Position numbers and translations under genes: made by a program | Source of the DNA: Myxococcota bacterium | GTDB lineage: Bacteria > Myxococcota > UBA4151 | Length of the DNA: 5,868 nt | NCBI GenBank assembly: GCA_028823075.1 | Contig: JAPKCE010000138.1 | Span: 1-5,868 of the forward strand | Direction of reading: 5' to 3' | The notes under the pieces: generated by a model | The model's database searches: none | The model's input: the letters and a program-made list of their open reading frames with translations, nothing else | Told to the model about the DNA's origin: nothing | Part shown: positions 1 through 5,868 of the stretch, piece by piece | How positions within the stretch are numbered: position 1 is the stretch's first letter | Layout: every line of letters starts with the position of its first letter

Positions 1-1484
1 ATATCATCGCCCGCGAGGAATTCGAGCAGAGGCTCGAGTTCGATGGGGTTGGGGATGAGATCGGAGACGATGGTGCGTAGACTCGCGTCCGTGGGGTCCG
101 CCTGCAGCCGTCGCCAACTTTCCGTTAAAGCAATTCCGATGCGCACAAAATCGGGATGCGCCACCCAAAACCCGTCGAGCCCGCGCTTGAGTTGGGTACA
201 GACGTCGCGAATATACCCGACCATGCTGACCTCGAAACTCGCGGCATTACCCTCTTCAAAAAGAACCCCATACATGCCGCCAATTTTCATGGCGCCGATG
301 GGACTGAGGTGGTCGACCAGGATTTGATGGCTTTCGCGGATGTGATTGATGACGATGTTCGGGTCGGCCTTCACCGGGATCCGGTAGTTCGGGTCATGTT
401 TAAAGAGCCGCGCAGCCGAGGCCAAAAAGTCGTGCCACCCGAGCGAGCCGCCGAGGAAATAGGGGTGAAGAGCTTCGGCCATTTCGCCGATGCGGAAGAT
501 AGCGCGGGGGTTTTCAAAGACCAAGATCACCCGCACGGACCCAAGCTTGTAAGCGGGCAAGCGAGCCTTGGTCAGCGCCTCAGCCTTGGCGATCATGAAC
601 GCCAAATAGGCGGCTTCTTCTTCGTTTTCGAGCTTGGGAACGTAGAATACTAAAGCTTCGAGGAGTTGCGCGTTGTGAAACAGATGCAGGCCAAAATCGA
701 CAAGATGCAAGGGCAGAGGGTTGCCAATATACAGCCAATTCCCGTCGGGGATAGCGAGCCCAACAAAGCGTTTTACAGGCTTCGCTAAGCCGCTTGCCGC
801 CAATGCATAACGCTTGCCACGCGAGTCGGTAAAATCGATCTCTTTCGCAAAACAGGCGCGCAAGTTCTCCTGCGCAGCAAGCATATTGGCGGCGCTCGGG
901 GTTTTTGAATCCTCGCTGTCGGCACCCCAGCGCGGGACCTGCCCGGATTCGCTGACCAGCTGGGCTACGAGCGGATGCTCACCGGGGAGTTGTCGATGCA
1001 GCGCGTTCATGGCGTTAATCGTCATTTTGGCGCTGTCGGGAGGCCCAAAAAGGGTGATCTGATCGCCGCGTAAAAATTCGGGGATATGAACCGGTGACCC
1101 TAGAGTTTGCTCGGGCAGCGGTCCGACGACCAGCCGTCCCGACGCGTCGCGCTTACCGATCACCGTTTGGTAATCCCCCGAAGCGAAACCGATGCTCTGG
1201 TTAGGGCCCGTACAGCTTTTCGTTTGGGCATCGATAAAGGCGCGATCCAGCACCCGCTGTTGCAGCACCTGACCCAATGGAGCCTTACATTCTTGATATA
1301 ACGAGCAGACAAATTGCAGCGCTTCGTCGCTTAGGATTTCTGGGAATTGCTGGCGCAGTCCGGCGGCCAAACTGAGCCCGGGAACGGCGTCGACGGCCTC
1401 GCTCTCGCTGCATAATTGTTCAAGCAACGAATCAGCTAAAAAAGCGCTGTATTCGGGAAGGTCCCGATCGGGTTTAGAGGACAT
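1..1484 (-). CDS. Divergent malate synthase (A-type family), 3' end outside window
   Basis: Malate synthase condenses glyoxylate with acetyl-CoA to form malate and CoA in the cytoplasm, as part of the glyoxylate shunt. The frame is open for 494 codons from the ATG at 1484-1482 to the left edge. I recognised the family by eye from ordered blocks: an N-terminal helix (LSDEALQFVCSLYQE, residues 51-65), KMTINAMN (153-160), ADSEDSKTPSAANMLAAQENL (within 188-208), LVDFGLHLFHNA (261-272), YVPKLEN (281-287), GAMKIGGM (397-404) and GFWVAHPDFV (438-447). Two Mg ligands appear kept: Glu324, and Asp352 in GWHDF, exactly 28 residues apart as in E. coli AceB. Arg239 aligns with the first Arg of the family's RPRGWHL motif, although the rest of that motif is lost. 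The usual GRWDY is GWHDF. The catalytic-base Asp (LMEDAAT region) would lie beyond the window. The SD is weak (AGG about 7 nt upstream). A divergent malate synthase is likely; a related non-malate enzyme is possible. Confidence 0.85.
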   Translation of the reverse strand, partial: MSSKPDRDLPEYSAFLADSLLEQLCSESEAVDAVPGLSLAAGLRQQFPEILSDEALQFVCSLYQECKAPLGQVLQQRVLDRAFIDAQTKSCTGPNQSIGFASGDYQTVIGKRDASGRLVVGPLPEQTLGSPVHIPEFLRGDQITLFGPPDSAKMTINAMNALHRQLPGEHPLVAQLVSESGQVPRWGADSEDSKTPSAANMLAAQENLRACFAKEIDFTDSRGKRYALAASGLAKPVKRFVGLAIPDGNWLYIGNPLPLHLVDFGLHLFHNAQLLEALVFYVPKLENEEEAAYLAFMIAKAEALTKARLPAYKLGSVRVILVFENPRAIFRIGEMAEALHPYFLGGSLGWHDFLASAARLFKHDPNYRIPVKADPNIVINHIRESHQILVDHLSPIGAMKIGGMYGVLFEEGNAASFEVSMVGYIRDVCTQLKRGLDGFWVAHPDFVRIGIALTESWRRLQADPTDASLRTIVSDLIPNPIELEPLLEFLAGDD

Positions 1485-1528
1485 GACATGGCCTGACTGG
1501 CGCCAAGCGCTCGTTGAGTTTAAGCACC

Positions 1529-2443
1529 CTAACCCCCTAGGTGACGTTCTAAAAACGCTAACTGATCGGCCCAGGCGCGCTGTGCGTTGGCCGAAAAGAA
1601 GACGTGAAAGGCATGGTGCGAACCGCGATAAAGCTCGACACTTCCCGCATTTCCTCGCTGTTTTAGTGCCTTTCCTAAGCGCAAGCTATCGTCGAGAACC
1701 GGATCGATATCACCGCAGACCGCGAACATCGGTGGCAGGGGGCGTTTGGGCTCCTCGTCGCTTTCGAGCAGATGCAAAGGGCTCGCTAGACTGCTGGCTT
1801 GTTCATCACCGAGATAGCCATCGCAAATGACTTTGATGCGCGCTCGCAACCAGCGCGGCAGTTTGTCATCGTCCAGGTATCGAGCCGCATGATGCACTTC
1901 AAAAAGACCACAAGCGGGGAGCACAGCAGCGGGCGAGGGGTTGGCATCAAAAACCGCCTTGGCCCAAGGTTCGGGTCGTTCAAAACAGCCGAGGATGGCA
2001 GCACATAAAACCAAGTTGGCGCCGGCTGATTCACCGGCATAGGCCAAGCGTGACAGGTCGCCGCCGTAGCTTTCGGCATTTTTAAGTGTCCAAAGTAGGG
2101 CTTGGCAGACGTCTTCCAAAGCGGCGGGGTATTGGCCTTCTGGGGTCAGGCGGTAGTTGACGTTCACGACCAGGTAGCCCGCTGCGGCATATCGCCTGGC
2201 GACGGAGCGATGGCTATTTTTGGATAAAATGCGAAAGCCGCCGCCGTGCACATGAAACAACACCGGTAATTTTCCGTTGGAAACTCGGGGCGCATGCACA
2301 TCGAGACGGTGAGCCACCAGGCCGCTGTCTGTATAGGGAACATCTTCGGCGAGCAGCTTTGTCTGCGCTCGGTAGCGTCGGGTCTGAGGGTGGATCTCAC
2401 CCAAAGTTGCGGCTGAGCTGAGCATGAAATCAAGAACGTTCAT
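1529..2443 (-). CDS. Alpha/beta-hydrolase esterase, hormone-sensitive-lipase (family IV) type
   Basis: This 304-residue protein is a probable carboxylesterase acting on short-chain or small acyl esters. It has the hallmarks of the alpha/beta-hydrolase-3 (HSL) family: the oxyanion-hole motif HGGGF (residues 66-70), then VNYRLTPE (95-102), and the nucleophile elbow GESAG with Ser139. The acid is probably Asp247 in GDIDPVLDD, and the base His277 in SHHAF. The triad is complete and the length is typical. Residues 1-50 would form the cap. There is no signal peptide or membrane segment, so it is probably cytoplasmic. The ATG at 2443-2441 follows GGAG (plus-strand 2449-2452) with 5-nt spacing, which supports this start. 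Its stop lies 44 nt before the malate synthase start on the same strand, so the two are likely cotranscribed. The substrate cannot be read from the sequence. Elbow residue Glu138 replaces the more usual Asp of GDSAG, a common variant. Confidence 0.92.
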   Translation of the reverse strand: MNVLDFMLSSAATLGEIHPQTRRYRAQTKLLAEDVPYTDSGLVAHRLDVHAPRVSNGKLPVLFHVHGGGFRILSKNSHRSVARRYAAAGYLVVNVNYRLTPEGQYPAALEDVCQALLWTLKNAESYGGDLSRLAYAGESAGANLVLCAAILGCFERPEPWAKAVFDANPSPAAVLPACGLFEVHHAARYLDDDKLPRWLRARIKVICDGYLGDEQASSLASPLHLLESDEEPKRPLPPMFAVCGDIDPVLDDSLRLGKALKQRGNAGSVELYRGSHHAFHVFFSANAQRAWADQLAFLERHLGG

Positions 2444-2682
2444 CGAGTCTCCGAAGGCACTGTAACTTCAATTAGGGTTGCTTCGCGGCTCACCGCAAGT
2501 CGACTTTCTGCGTTGTGCGGCGTGCATCGGTTTGAAGAGGCCATTAGGCGAGACGTGAAGAGGCGCAAATACGATGGAAAAGCAGCCGCTCTGTACACCC
2601 ATTTGGGTGAAGCTGTCGTTGTTGCTATTTTAGCGCAGCGCGCAGGCCAAGCGGTGCTTCCTTGGTTTGGTGCGTTTAAGCT
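2444..2682. other. Intergenic region upstream of esterase, no convincing gene
   Basis: This gap separates the 3' end of the PNGase F-like gene from the esterase start. It should hold the esterase promoter, read leftward, but I see no good -35/-10 pair. It contains a perfect 10-bp palindrome, AAGTCGACTT, at 2497-2506, and next to it a short inverted repeat, GCGG-CTCA-CCGC, at 2485-2496. I find no hairpin followed by a U-tract that would end the upstream transcript, so read-through into the esterase is possible. A plus-strand frame is open from 2417 to 2692 without an ATG; from a GTG at 2522 it would give 56 residues. It is treated as doubtful. Confidence 0.5.
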
Positions 2683-4323
2683 TCAGTGGTAAAACACGGC
2701 ATAGGCACGCAGTTCAATTTTTCCTGCGTTGTCAAAAGGCGCACGCCCGTTGATTTTCGCTTCATAGCTGATGCTCCCTTCCGACCCGGCGCTGACGAGC
2801 GGCGTCAGGTCGCGAATAAAGGGTGTGACCATCTGCCCGGGACACCAACCGCCGCGACCAAACCACCAGGTCCCACCTTGGTTCGGGGTGGTTCCTTCGT
2901 TTGACGTTTCGGCACAGCCGCTCTGATTGCCCACGTCTGGGAACTCTTGGTCAAAAGTCGTTCCGGCCAAGGTGAAATGGTGGGAATGGGCACAAAATTC
3001 CGCACAGTTTTGAGCGTCCATTCCATGCCCGGTGGTGAGCACCACCAGTTCGACTTTGGTGGCATCGGCGGGCACATTGAACAGCGCCGCGTCACGTTCG
3101 TTGCTCGTTGAGTTCAGTGGTCCGCCCGTGAAAATAGGCACTAAACTACGCGCTGCTACGCCTTTGCCTTGGTTCGACAAACGAAGCTTAAAAGTGACCC
3201 CTGTGGGCTGCTTGTTCCACGATGGCGCCCATTCGTATTTGATGCGTCGTTCACCGCCATTTTGCAGCCAGGCCAGGGCCCAGGAGGCGTCGATCAGCCA
3301 GCGTGATTCACGGTGGTAGGTAGTGATGGCGCGGCCCATCTCAAGCCAGTTCTCGTCGGCTTCGTCGCGCAACCAGACATGCGCCAAATAATCCCAGGCA
3401 CCGCAGTTGCCGAACTCAGCTTGTTCCTTATTGGGACATTCCATCAAAATATCGAATTCCATGGTGTCGAAACCTGCCATCGTGGCGGCCGCTGGCAAGC
3501 TGACGCTCGCTTCGCCGAACTGTTCGATCACCGAACCATCAAAGACGGTGATTTCCGTCACCTCTTCGGCGTCCAAACGTTGTTGCCGGTCGGCTTCGAA
3601 ATTGAAATATTGAGCTTCGAAACCAAGCGAGAAAAGGCGGGCTTCCCAAGGCCACATGTCCTGGTCTTTAAGCCCCTGACTGTAGGCGTTGACGTCGGCC
3701 AAGCTACCCAGACCGCGCAAGTTTTGGAAACGGTCGATGGCCCAGCCTTTGACGCCGACCGGGGTTGCGAACATCGATTTAACCAGCCCGTCTTCTAAGC
3801 TGGAGGTGTTGCCGCGAATCGTATGCAAACGGCCCAACCAATGATCGTAATCGTCATCGCTGAGGGTAGCGAGAAAGATCTCGATGTTGGCGCGTAAGCC
3901 CTGCAGGTCGCGTGTCGCCGCGCTGCCTCCGTTGCCTGCGATGACAAAGAAGTAATGCACGTTGCGTGGTGAGTTGCCGATGAGCGCTGCAAAATCGGTA
4001 CCCCAGACGCTGGTGGGGTCGACCCGCGAGATCGGCAGATTATTCGGTAGGAAAACATAGCTGTCGCAACCGCTCCAGCGTTCGCTCAAAGTGAAGGTCT
4101 CGTCGTAAGGTAGAGGGACGCTAAAATCCCCAGCCGGTTGGCGTCTCTGAAAGGCGGTCGGCGCTTCGGCGCTAAATGCTTTCTCGGTCAGTCCGTTGGC
4201 GGCGCAATAGCCAAGCGGCGCAGCGCCGGCATCGGGAGTTCCAGCGTCAACCGGTCCCTGCGTTGGCGTTTCGGGGCAGCCCGATAAAATAAGAACAATA
4301 GCGAAAAGAGAGTTGGTTTTCAA
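2683..4323 (-). CDS. PNGase F-like peptide-N-glycosidase lipoprotein with N-terminal extra domain
   Basis: PNGase F enzymes cleave the amide bond between Asn and the first GlcNAc of N-glycans. From the TTG start at 4323-4321 the protein has 546 residues. The signal peptide MKTNSLFAIVLILSGC ends in a lipobox (LSGC, Cys16) with Pro at +2, so an outer-membrane or surface lipoprotein is expected. A Pro/Thr/Asp-Ala-Gly linker (17-36) follows, then an extra region (about 60-250), then two PNGase F domains (about 257-385 and 392-546). Catalytic residues of Elizabethkingia PNGase F map by eye: Asp60 to Asp311 (CGAWDY), Glu118 to Glu364, and Glu206 to Glu442 (CAEFC). Three disulfide pairs also map: Cys296/307, Cys440/444 and Cys470/494. 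The GRGGWCPG block keeps the Arg and Trp; Arg61 is Tyr312. A TTG at 4335 would add four residues but lies over the ribosome binding site. The fold assignment is strong; N-glycan activity is inferred. Confidence 0.9.
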   Translation of the reverse strand: MKTNSLFAIVLILSGCPETPTQGPVDAGTPDAGAAPLGYCAANGLTEKAFSAEAPTAFQRRQPAGDFSVPLPYDETFTLSERWSGCDSYVFLPNNLPISRVDPTSVWGTDFAALIGNSPRNVHYFFVIAGNGGSAATRDLQGLRANIEIFLATLSDDDYDHWLGRLHTIRGNTSSLEDGLVKSMFATPVGVKGWAIDRFQNLRGLGSLADVNAYSQGLKDQDMWPWEARLFSLGFEAQYFNFEADRQQRLDAEEVTEITVFDGSVIEQFGEASVSLPAAATMAGFDTMEFDILMECPNKEQAEFGNCGAWDYLAHVWLRDEADENWLEMGRAITTYHRESRWLIDASWALAWLQNGGERRIKYEWAPSWNKQPTGVTFKLRLSNQGKGVAARSLVPIFTGGPLNSTSNERDAALFNVPADATKVELVVLTTGHGMDAQNCAEFCAHSHHFTLAGTTFDQEFPDVGNQSGCAETSNEGTTPNQGGTWWFGRGGWCPGQMVTPFIRDLTPLVSAGSEGSISYEAKINGRAPFDNAGKIELRAYAVFYH

Positions 4324-4447
4324 AAGGGCCTCCAAGGCGGCGCGAGCCTAGCCGCATTTTGTTCAAGTTTCGAGTCTTCTCGTGACAGCAAAGCATTGCC
4401 CCGCCCCTTGCCTTGGCCTTATGCGCTGCAAGTAAGGGAGAATCCCG
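4324..4447. promoter_or_regulatory. Divergent intergenic region between PNGase F-like gene and aquaporin
   Basis: This 124-nt stretch must carry the start signals of two divergent genes. For the aquaporin, a weak sigma70-like pair can be drawn: TTGCCC at 4396-4401 and TATGCG at 4420-4425, with an 18-nt spacer. That would leave a leader of only about 16 nt. The spacer contains three CCTT tetramers (4406, 4411, 4417). Leftward, I see no convincing promoter hexamers. A short inverted repeat, CGAG-TCTT-CTCG, lies at 4371-4382. The assignment rests on gene orientation more than on motifs. Confidence 0.4.
4329..4333 (-). promoter_or_regulatory. Ribosome binding site that sets the TTG start of the PNGase F-like gene
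   Basis: On the minus strand GGAGG sits 5 nt before the TTG at 4323-4321, an ideal Shine-Dalgarno spacing. The other in-frame TTG at 4335 overlaps this site and has no ribosome binding site of its own. The inner start also gives a cleaner lipoprotein signal peptide, with Lys at position 2 rather than an acidic Glu. Confidence 0.7.
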
Positions 4448-5128
4448 ATGACTGATAAACGCAAACTACTCGCTGAATTTATCGGCACCTTCGCTATGGT
4501 TTTTGGCGGTTGCGGTGCCATCAGCGTCGAAGCCTTCAGTCCGGGCTCGATGGGCAATGGCGGAATCGCCGCGGCTTTTGGCCTGGTGGTCTGTGTGATG
4601 ATCTACGCCACTGGGCATATCTCAGGCGCGCATTTCAACCCGGCGGTAACTTTGGGTTTCGCTAGCAGCGGTCGTTTCCCCTGGCGTGAGGTACCCGGTT
4701 ACGCGGGGGTTCAATGCCTCGCTGCCATCGCCGCCATGTTGGTTTTAAGGTTCATTCTTCCGTCTCATGTTGCGGGTCTGACTCAGAGCAGTTTGCCCAT
4801 CGCCGCGGGTTTTGCCGTCGAATTCATCATCAGCTTCTTTTTGATGTTTGTTATCGCCTCGGTAGCTACCGACCATCGCGCCGTTGGGCAGTTAGCAGGG
4901 GTCGCCATCGGAGCAACCGTGGCGCTCGGCGCTTTGGTTTGCGGGCCTTTGACCAACGCCTCGATGAACCCAGCGCGCAGCCTTGGACCAGCCCTTGTCT
5001 TGGGTGACTTCAGTCAGTTATGGTTGTTTATTTTGGCACCTTGCTTGGGTGCTATCGCCGCGGCCTGGACCTATCGGTTGATCCGCTGCGACGAGGTTTC
5101 GCCGAGCGACGCGAAAGGCTGTTGCTAA
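4448..5128 (+). CDS. Aquaporin / MIP-family channel, NIP-like
   Basis: This 226-residue inner-membrane channel has six predicted membrane helices and two half-helices, and would pass water or small neutral solutes down their gradients. Both signature motifs are intact: GHISGAHFNPAVT (NPA at 64-66) and SMNPARSLGPA (NPA at 174-176, Arg177). Aligned to E. coli AqpZ by eye, the aromatic/arginine filter is Phe44, Ala162, Ala171, Arg177, whereas AqpZ has Phe, His, Thr, Arg. Losing the His and having two Ala implies a wider, less water-specific pore. The CGPLTNASMNPARSLGPA and LGAIAAAWTYRLIR stretches resemble nodulin-26-like (NIP) and bacterial NIP-like channels, some of which carry metalloid hydroxides. 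No arsenic gene is visible here. The tail ends in Gly-Cys-Cys, which is unusual. The ATG follows GGGAG (4436-4440) at 7 nt. Family certain; substrate unknown. Confidence 0.95.
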   Translation: MTDKRKLLAEFIGTFAMVFGGCGAISVEAFSPGSMGNGGIAAAFGLVVCVMIYATGHISGAHFNPAVTLGFASSGRFPWREVPGYAGVQCLAAIAAMLVLRFILPSHVAGLTQSSLPIAAGFAVEFIISFFLMFVIASVATDHRAVGQLAGVAIGATVALGALVCGPLTNASMNPARSLGPALVLGDFSQLWLFILAPCLGAIAAAWTYRLIRCDEVSPSDAKGCC

Positions 5129-5130
5129 AC

Positions 5131-5868
5131 ATGGATAAGAAAAAGGCGTTAATCTCGACCTTGCTGAGTTTGCTCCTGCTGGAAGTCGTGAGCTGCGGAT
5201 ATTACCGCAAAGCCGTGCCTAAGGACCAGCGTGTGGCGGTGGAGTTGATGCTCGGTTTGACCGGCTCAGACAGCCATACGGTGAGTCGCTATCAAGCGCA
5301 TCCTTACTTCAATTACGTTGGAGCCAGCGATTACCAATTTAAAAACGGTCAAAAGGCTCATGATTCCTTGGGCTTTCGCGCCCAAGCCGCGCTGCCCGTC
5401 GAGCCGGTCGAGGGACGTTTGCGCTTGGTCGCGCTCGGCGCCTCGACCACTTATGGTATGTACTTTGGAAAAGCTGCCAGCGTCTGGCCCGAACAACTCG
5501 AAGGCCTACTCGCCAGCAAGAACCAGCCGGCCGACGCGGTGAGTTTGGCGCTACCAGCCTACAGCAGCTTTGAGTTGCTCGGCGTGACCGCCATGTTGGT
5601 GCCTGAATTGCGGCCGGACTGGGTGCTCATCCATTCCGGCATGAACGATGCTTTTGCCGTGGGTTTTAAAGACGAAGGCGGCCCGGACAACCGCAATTTC
5701 CGCCACGCCTGGAGCTTTTCACCGCCCGGAGCCATGACGTTAGCGGCGATGCGCTGGTCCAAAACAGCGCGGCTCTTAGTCATGCGAAGTTTGCCCAATT
5801 TGGGTGATATGATCACCGCCATGCAATTTGCTGCGCCCACCGGCGAGGCATTAGCTGCCCATATCAAG
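5131..5868 (+). CDS. SGNH/GDSL-type hydrolase, putative lipoprotein, 3' end outside window
   Basis: 246 residues are visible before the right edge. SGNH hydrolases are serine esterases or acetylesterases acting on lipids, glycans or acyl groups. The N-terminus MDKKKALISTLL is followed by a hydrophobic stretch to VVSC (Cys22), a modest lipobox, so export and lipid anchoring are likely. Visible blocks are DSLGFR (78-83), LGASTTYG with nucleophile Ser105 (102-109), VWPEQLE (118-124), LPAYSSFELL (141-150) and VLIHSGMNDAF with the block III Asn172 (165-175). The block II glycine, usual in the G-x-SS-x-E stretch, appears to be Ala143. The Asp-x-x-His block lies beyond the window, so the catalytic set cannot be completed. 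The ATG begins 2 nt after the aquaporin stop. The nearest SD-like AAGG is 12 nt away, so coupling to aquaporin translation is likely. The signal peptide supports this start. The substrate is unknown. Confidence 0.85.
   Translation, partial: MDKKKALISTLLSLLLLEVVSCGYYRKAVPKDQRVAVELMLGLTGSDSHTVSRYQAHPYFNYVGASDYQFKNGQKAHDSLGFRAQAALPVEPVEGRLRLVALGASTTYGMYFGKAASVWPEQLEGLLASKNQPADAVSLALPAYSSFELLGVTAMLVPELRPDWVLIHSGMNDAFAVGFKDEGGPDNRNFRHAWSFSPPGAMTLAAMRWSKTARLLVMRSLPNLGDMITAMQFAAPTGEALAAHIK

Noticed and set aside
156..653. A 165-codon plus-strand open frame
   Set aside because: It is fully antisense to the malate synthase blocks, lacks recognisable motifs, and is explained by base composition opposite a real coding frame.
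1483..1830. A 115-codon plus-strand open frame
   Set aside because: It is Arg-rich and antisense to the C-terminal part of the esterase, whose catalytic motifs are intact.
2460..2592. A 44-codon minus-strand frame starting with ATG in the intergenic gap
   Set aside because: No ribosome binding site, unremarkable composition, and it would cover the expected esterase promoter.
2647..2665. CCAAG...CTTGG hairpin as terminator of the PNGase F-like gene
   Set aside because: The stem is only 5 bp with a 9-nt loop, and no U-tract follows in the leftward direction.
3313..3798. A 161-codon plus-strand open frame
   Set aside because: It is antisense to the PNGase F-like gene across its conserved Asp311 region. 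No family match and no ribosome binding site context.
4371..4382. CGAG-TCTT-CTCG inverted repeat between the divergent genes
   Set aside because: Four-base arms are too short to claim an operator without conservation data.
5559..5867. A minus-strand open frame at the right edge
   Set aside because: It lies opposite the SGNH hydrolase, whose motifs and signal peptide mark the plus strand as coding.

Overview
The window reads as chromosomal DNA of a moderately GC-rich Gram-negative bacterium. Two putative lipoproteins carry lipobox signal peptides. One has a Thr/Pro/Asp-Ala-Gly linker after its cysteine, a style common in Myxococcota and Bradymonadota (former deltaproteobacteria). That placement is an inference from style and is weak. 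There is no tRNA, rRNA, CRISPR array, insertion sequence or phage gene.

Layout. On the minus strand, bases 1-1484 hold most of a divergent malate synthase, cut by the left edge. It has no terminator inside the window, so it has no annotated stop here. Just upstream, and read in the same direction, lies an HSL-type alpha/beta-hydrolase esterase (1529-2443); the 44-nt gap suggests one transcript. After a 239-nt gap with no convincing gene comes a third minus-strand gene (2683-4323). It encodes a lipoprotein with a complete peptide-N-glycosidase F (PNGase F) catalytic module behind a roughly 200-residue N-terminal region, part of which resembles a redoxin fold. A 124-nt divergent intergenic region separates it from two plus-strand genes: an aquaporin (4448-5128), and an SGNH/GDSL-type lipoprotein hydrolase (5131 onward, cut by the right edge). 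The last two are 2 nt apart and are probably translationally coupled.

How the genes may fit together. The N-glycanase-like lipoprotein would act on glycoproteins outside the cytoplasm, and the SGNH protein may remove esters from a glycan or lipid there. The cytoplasmic esterase and malate synthase would handle small esters and glyoxylate plus acetyl-CoA. A glycoprotein- or polymer-scavenging lifestyle fits, but adjacency is the only evidence for a shared pathway. The strongest points for follow-up are the PNGase F-like lipoprotein with its N-terminal fusion, the divergent malate synthase, and the aquaporin with small residues in its selectivity filter.
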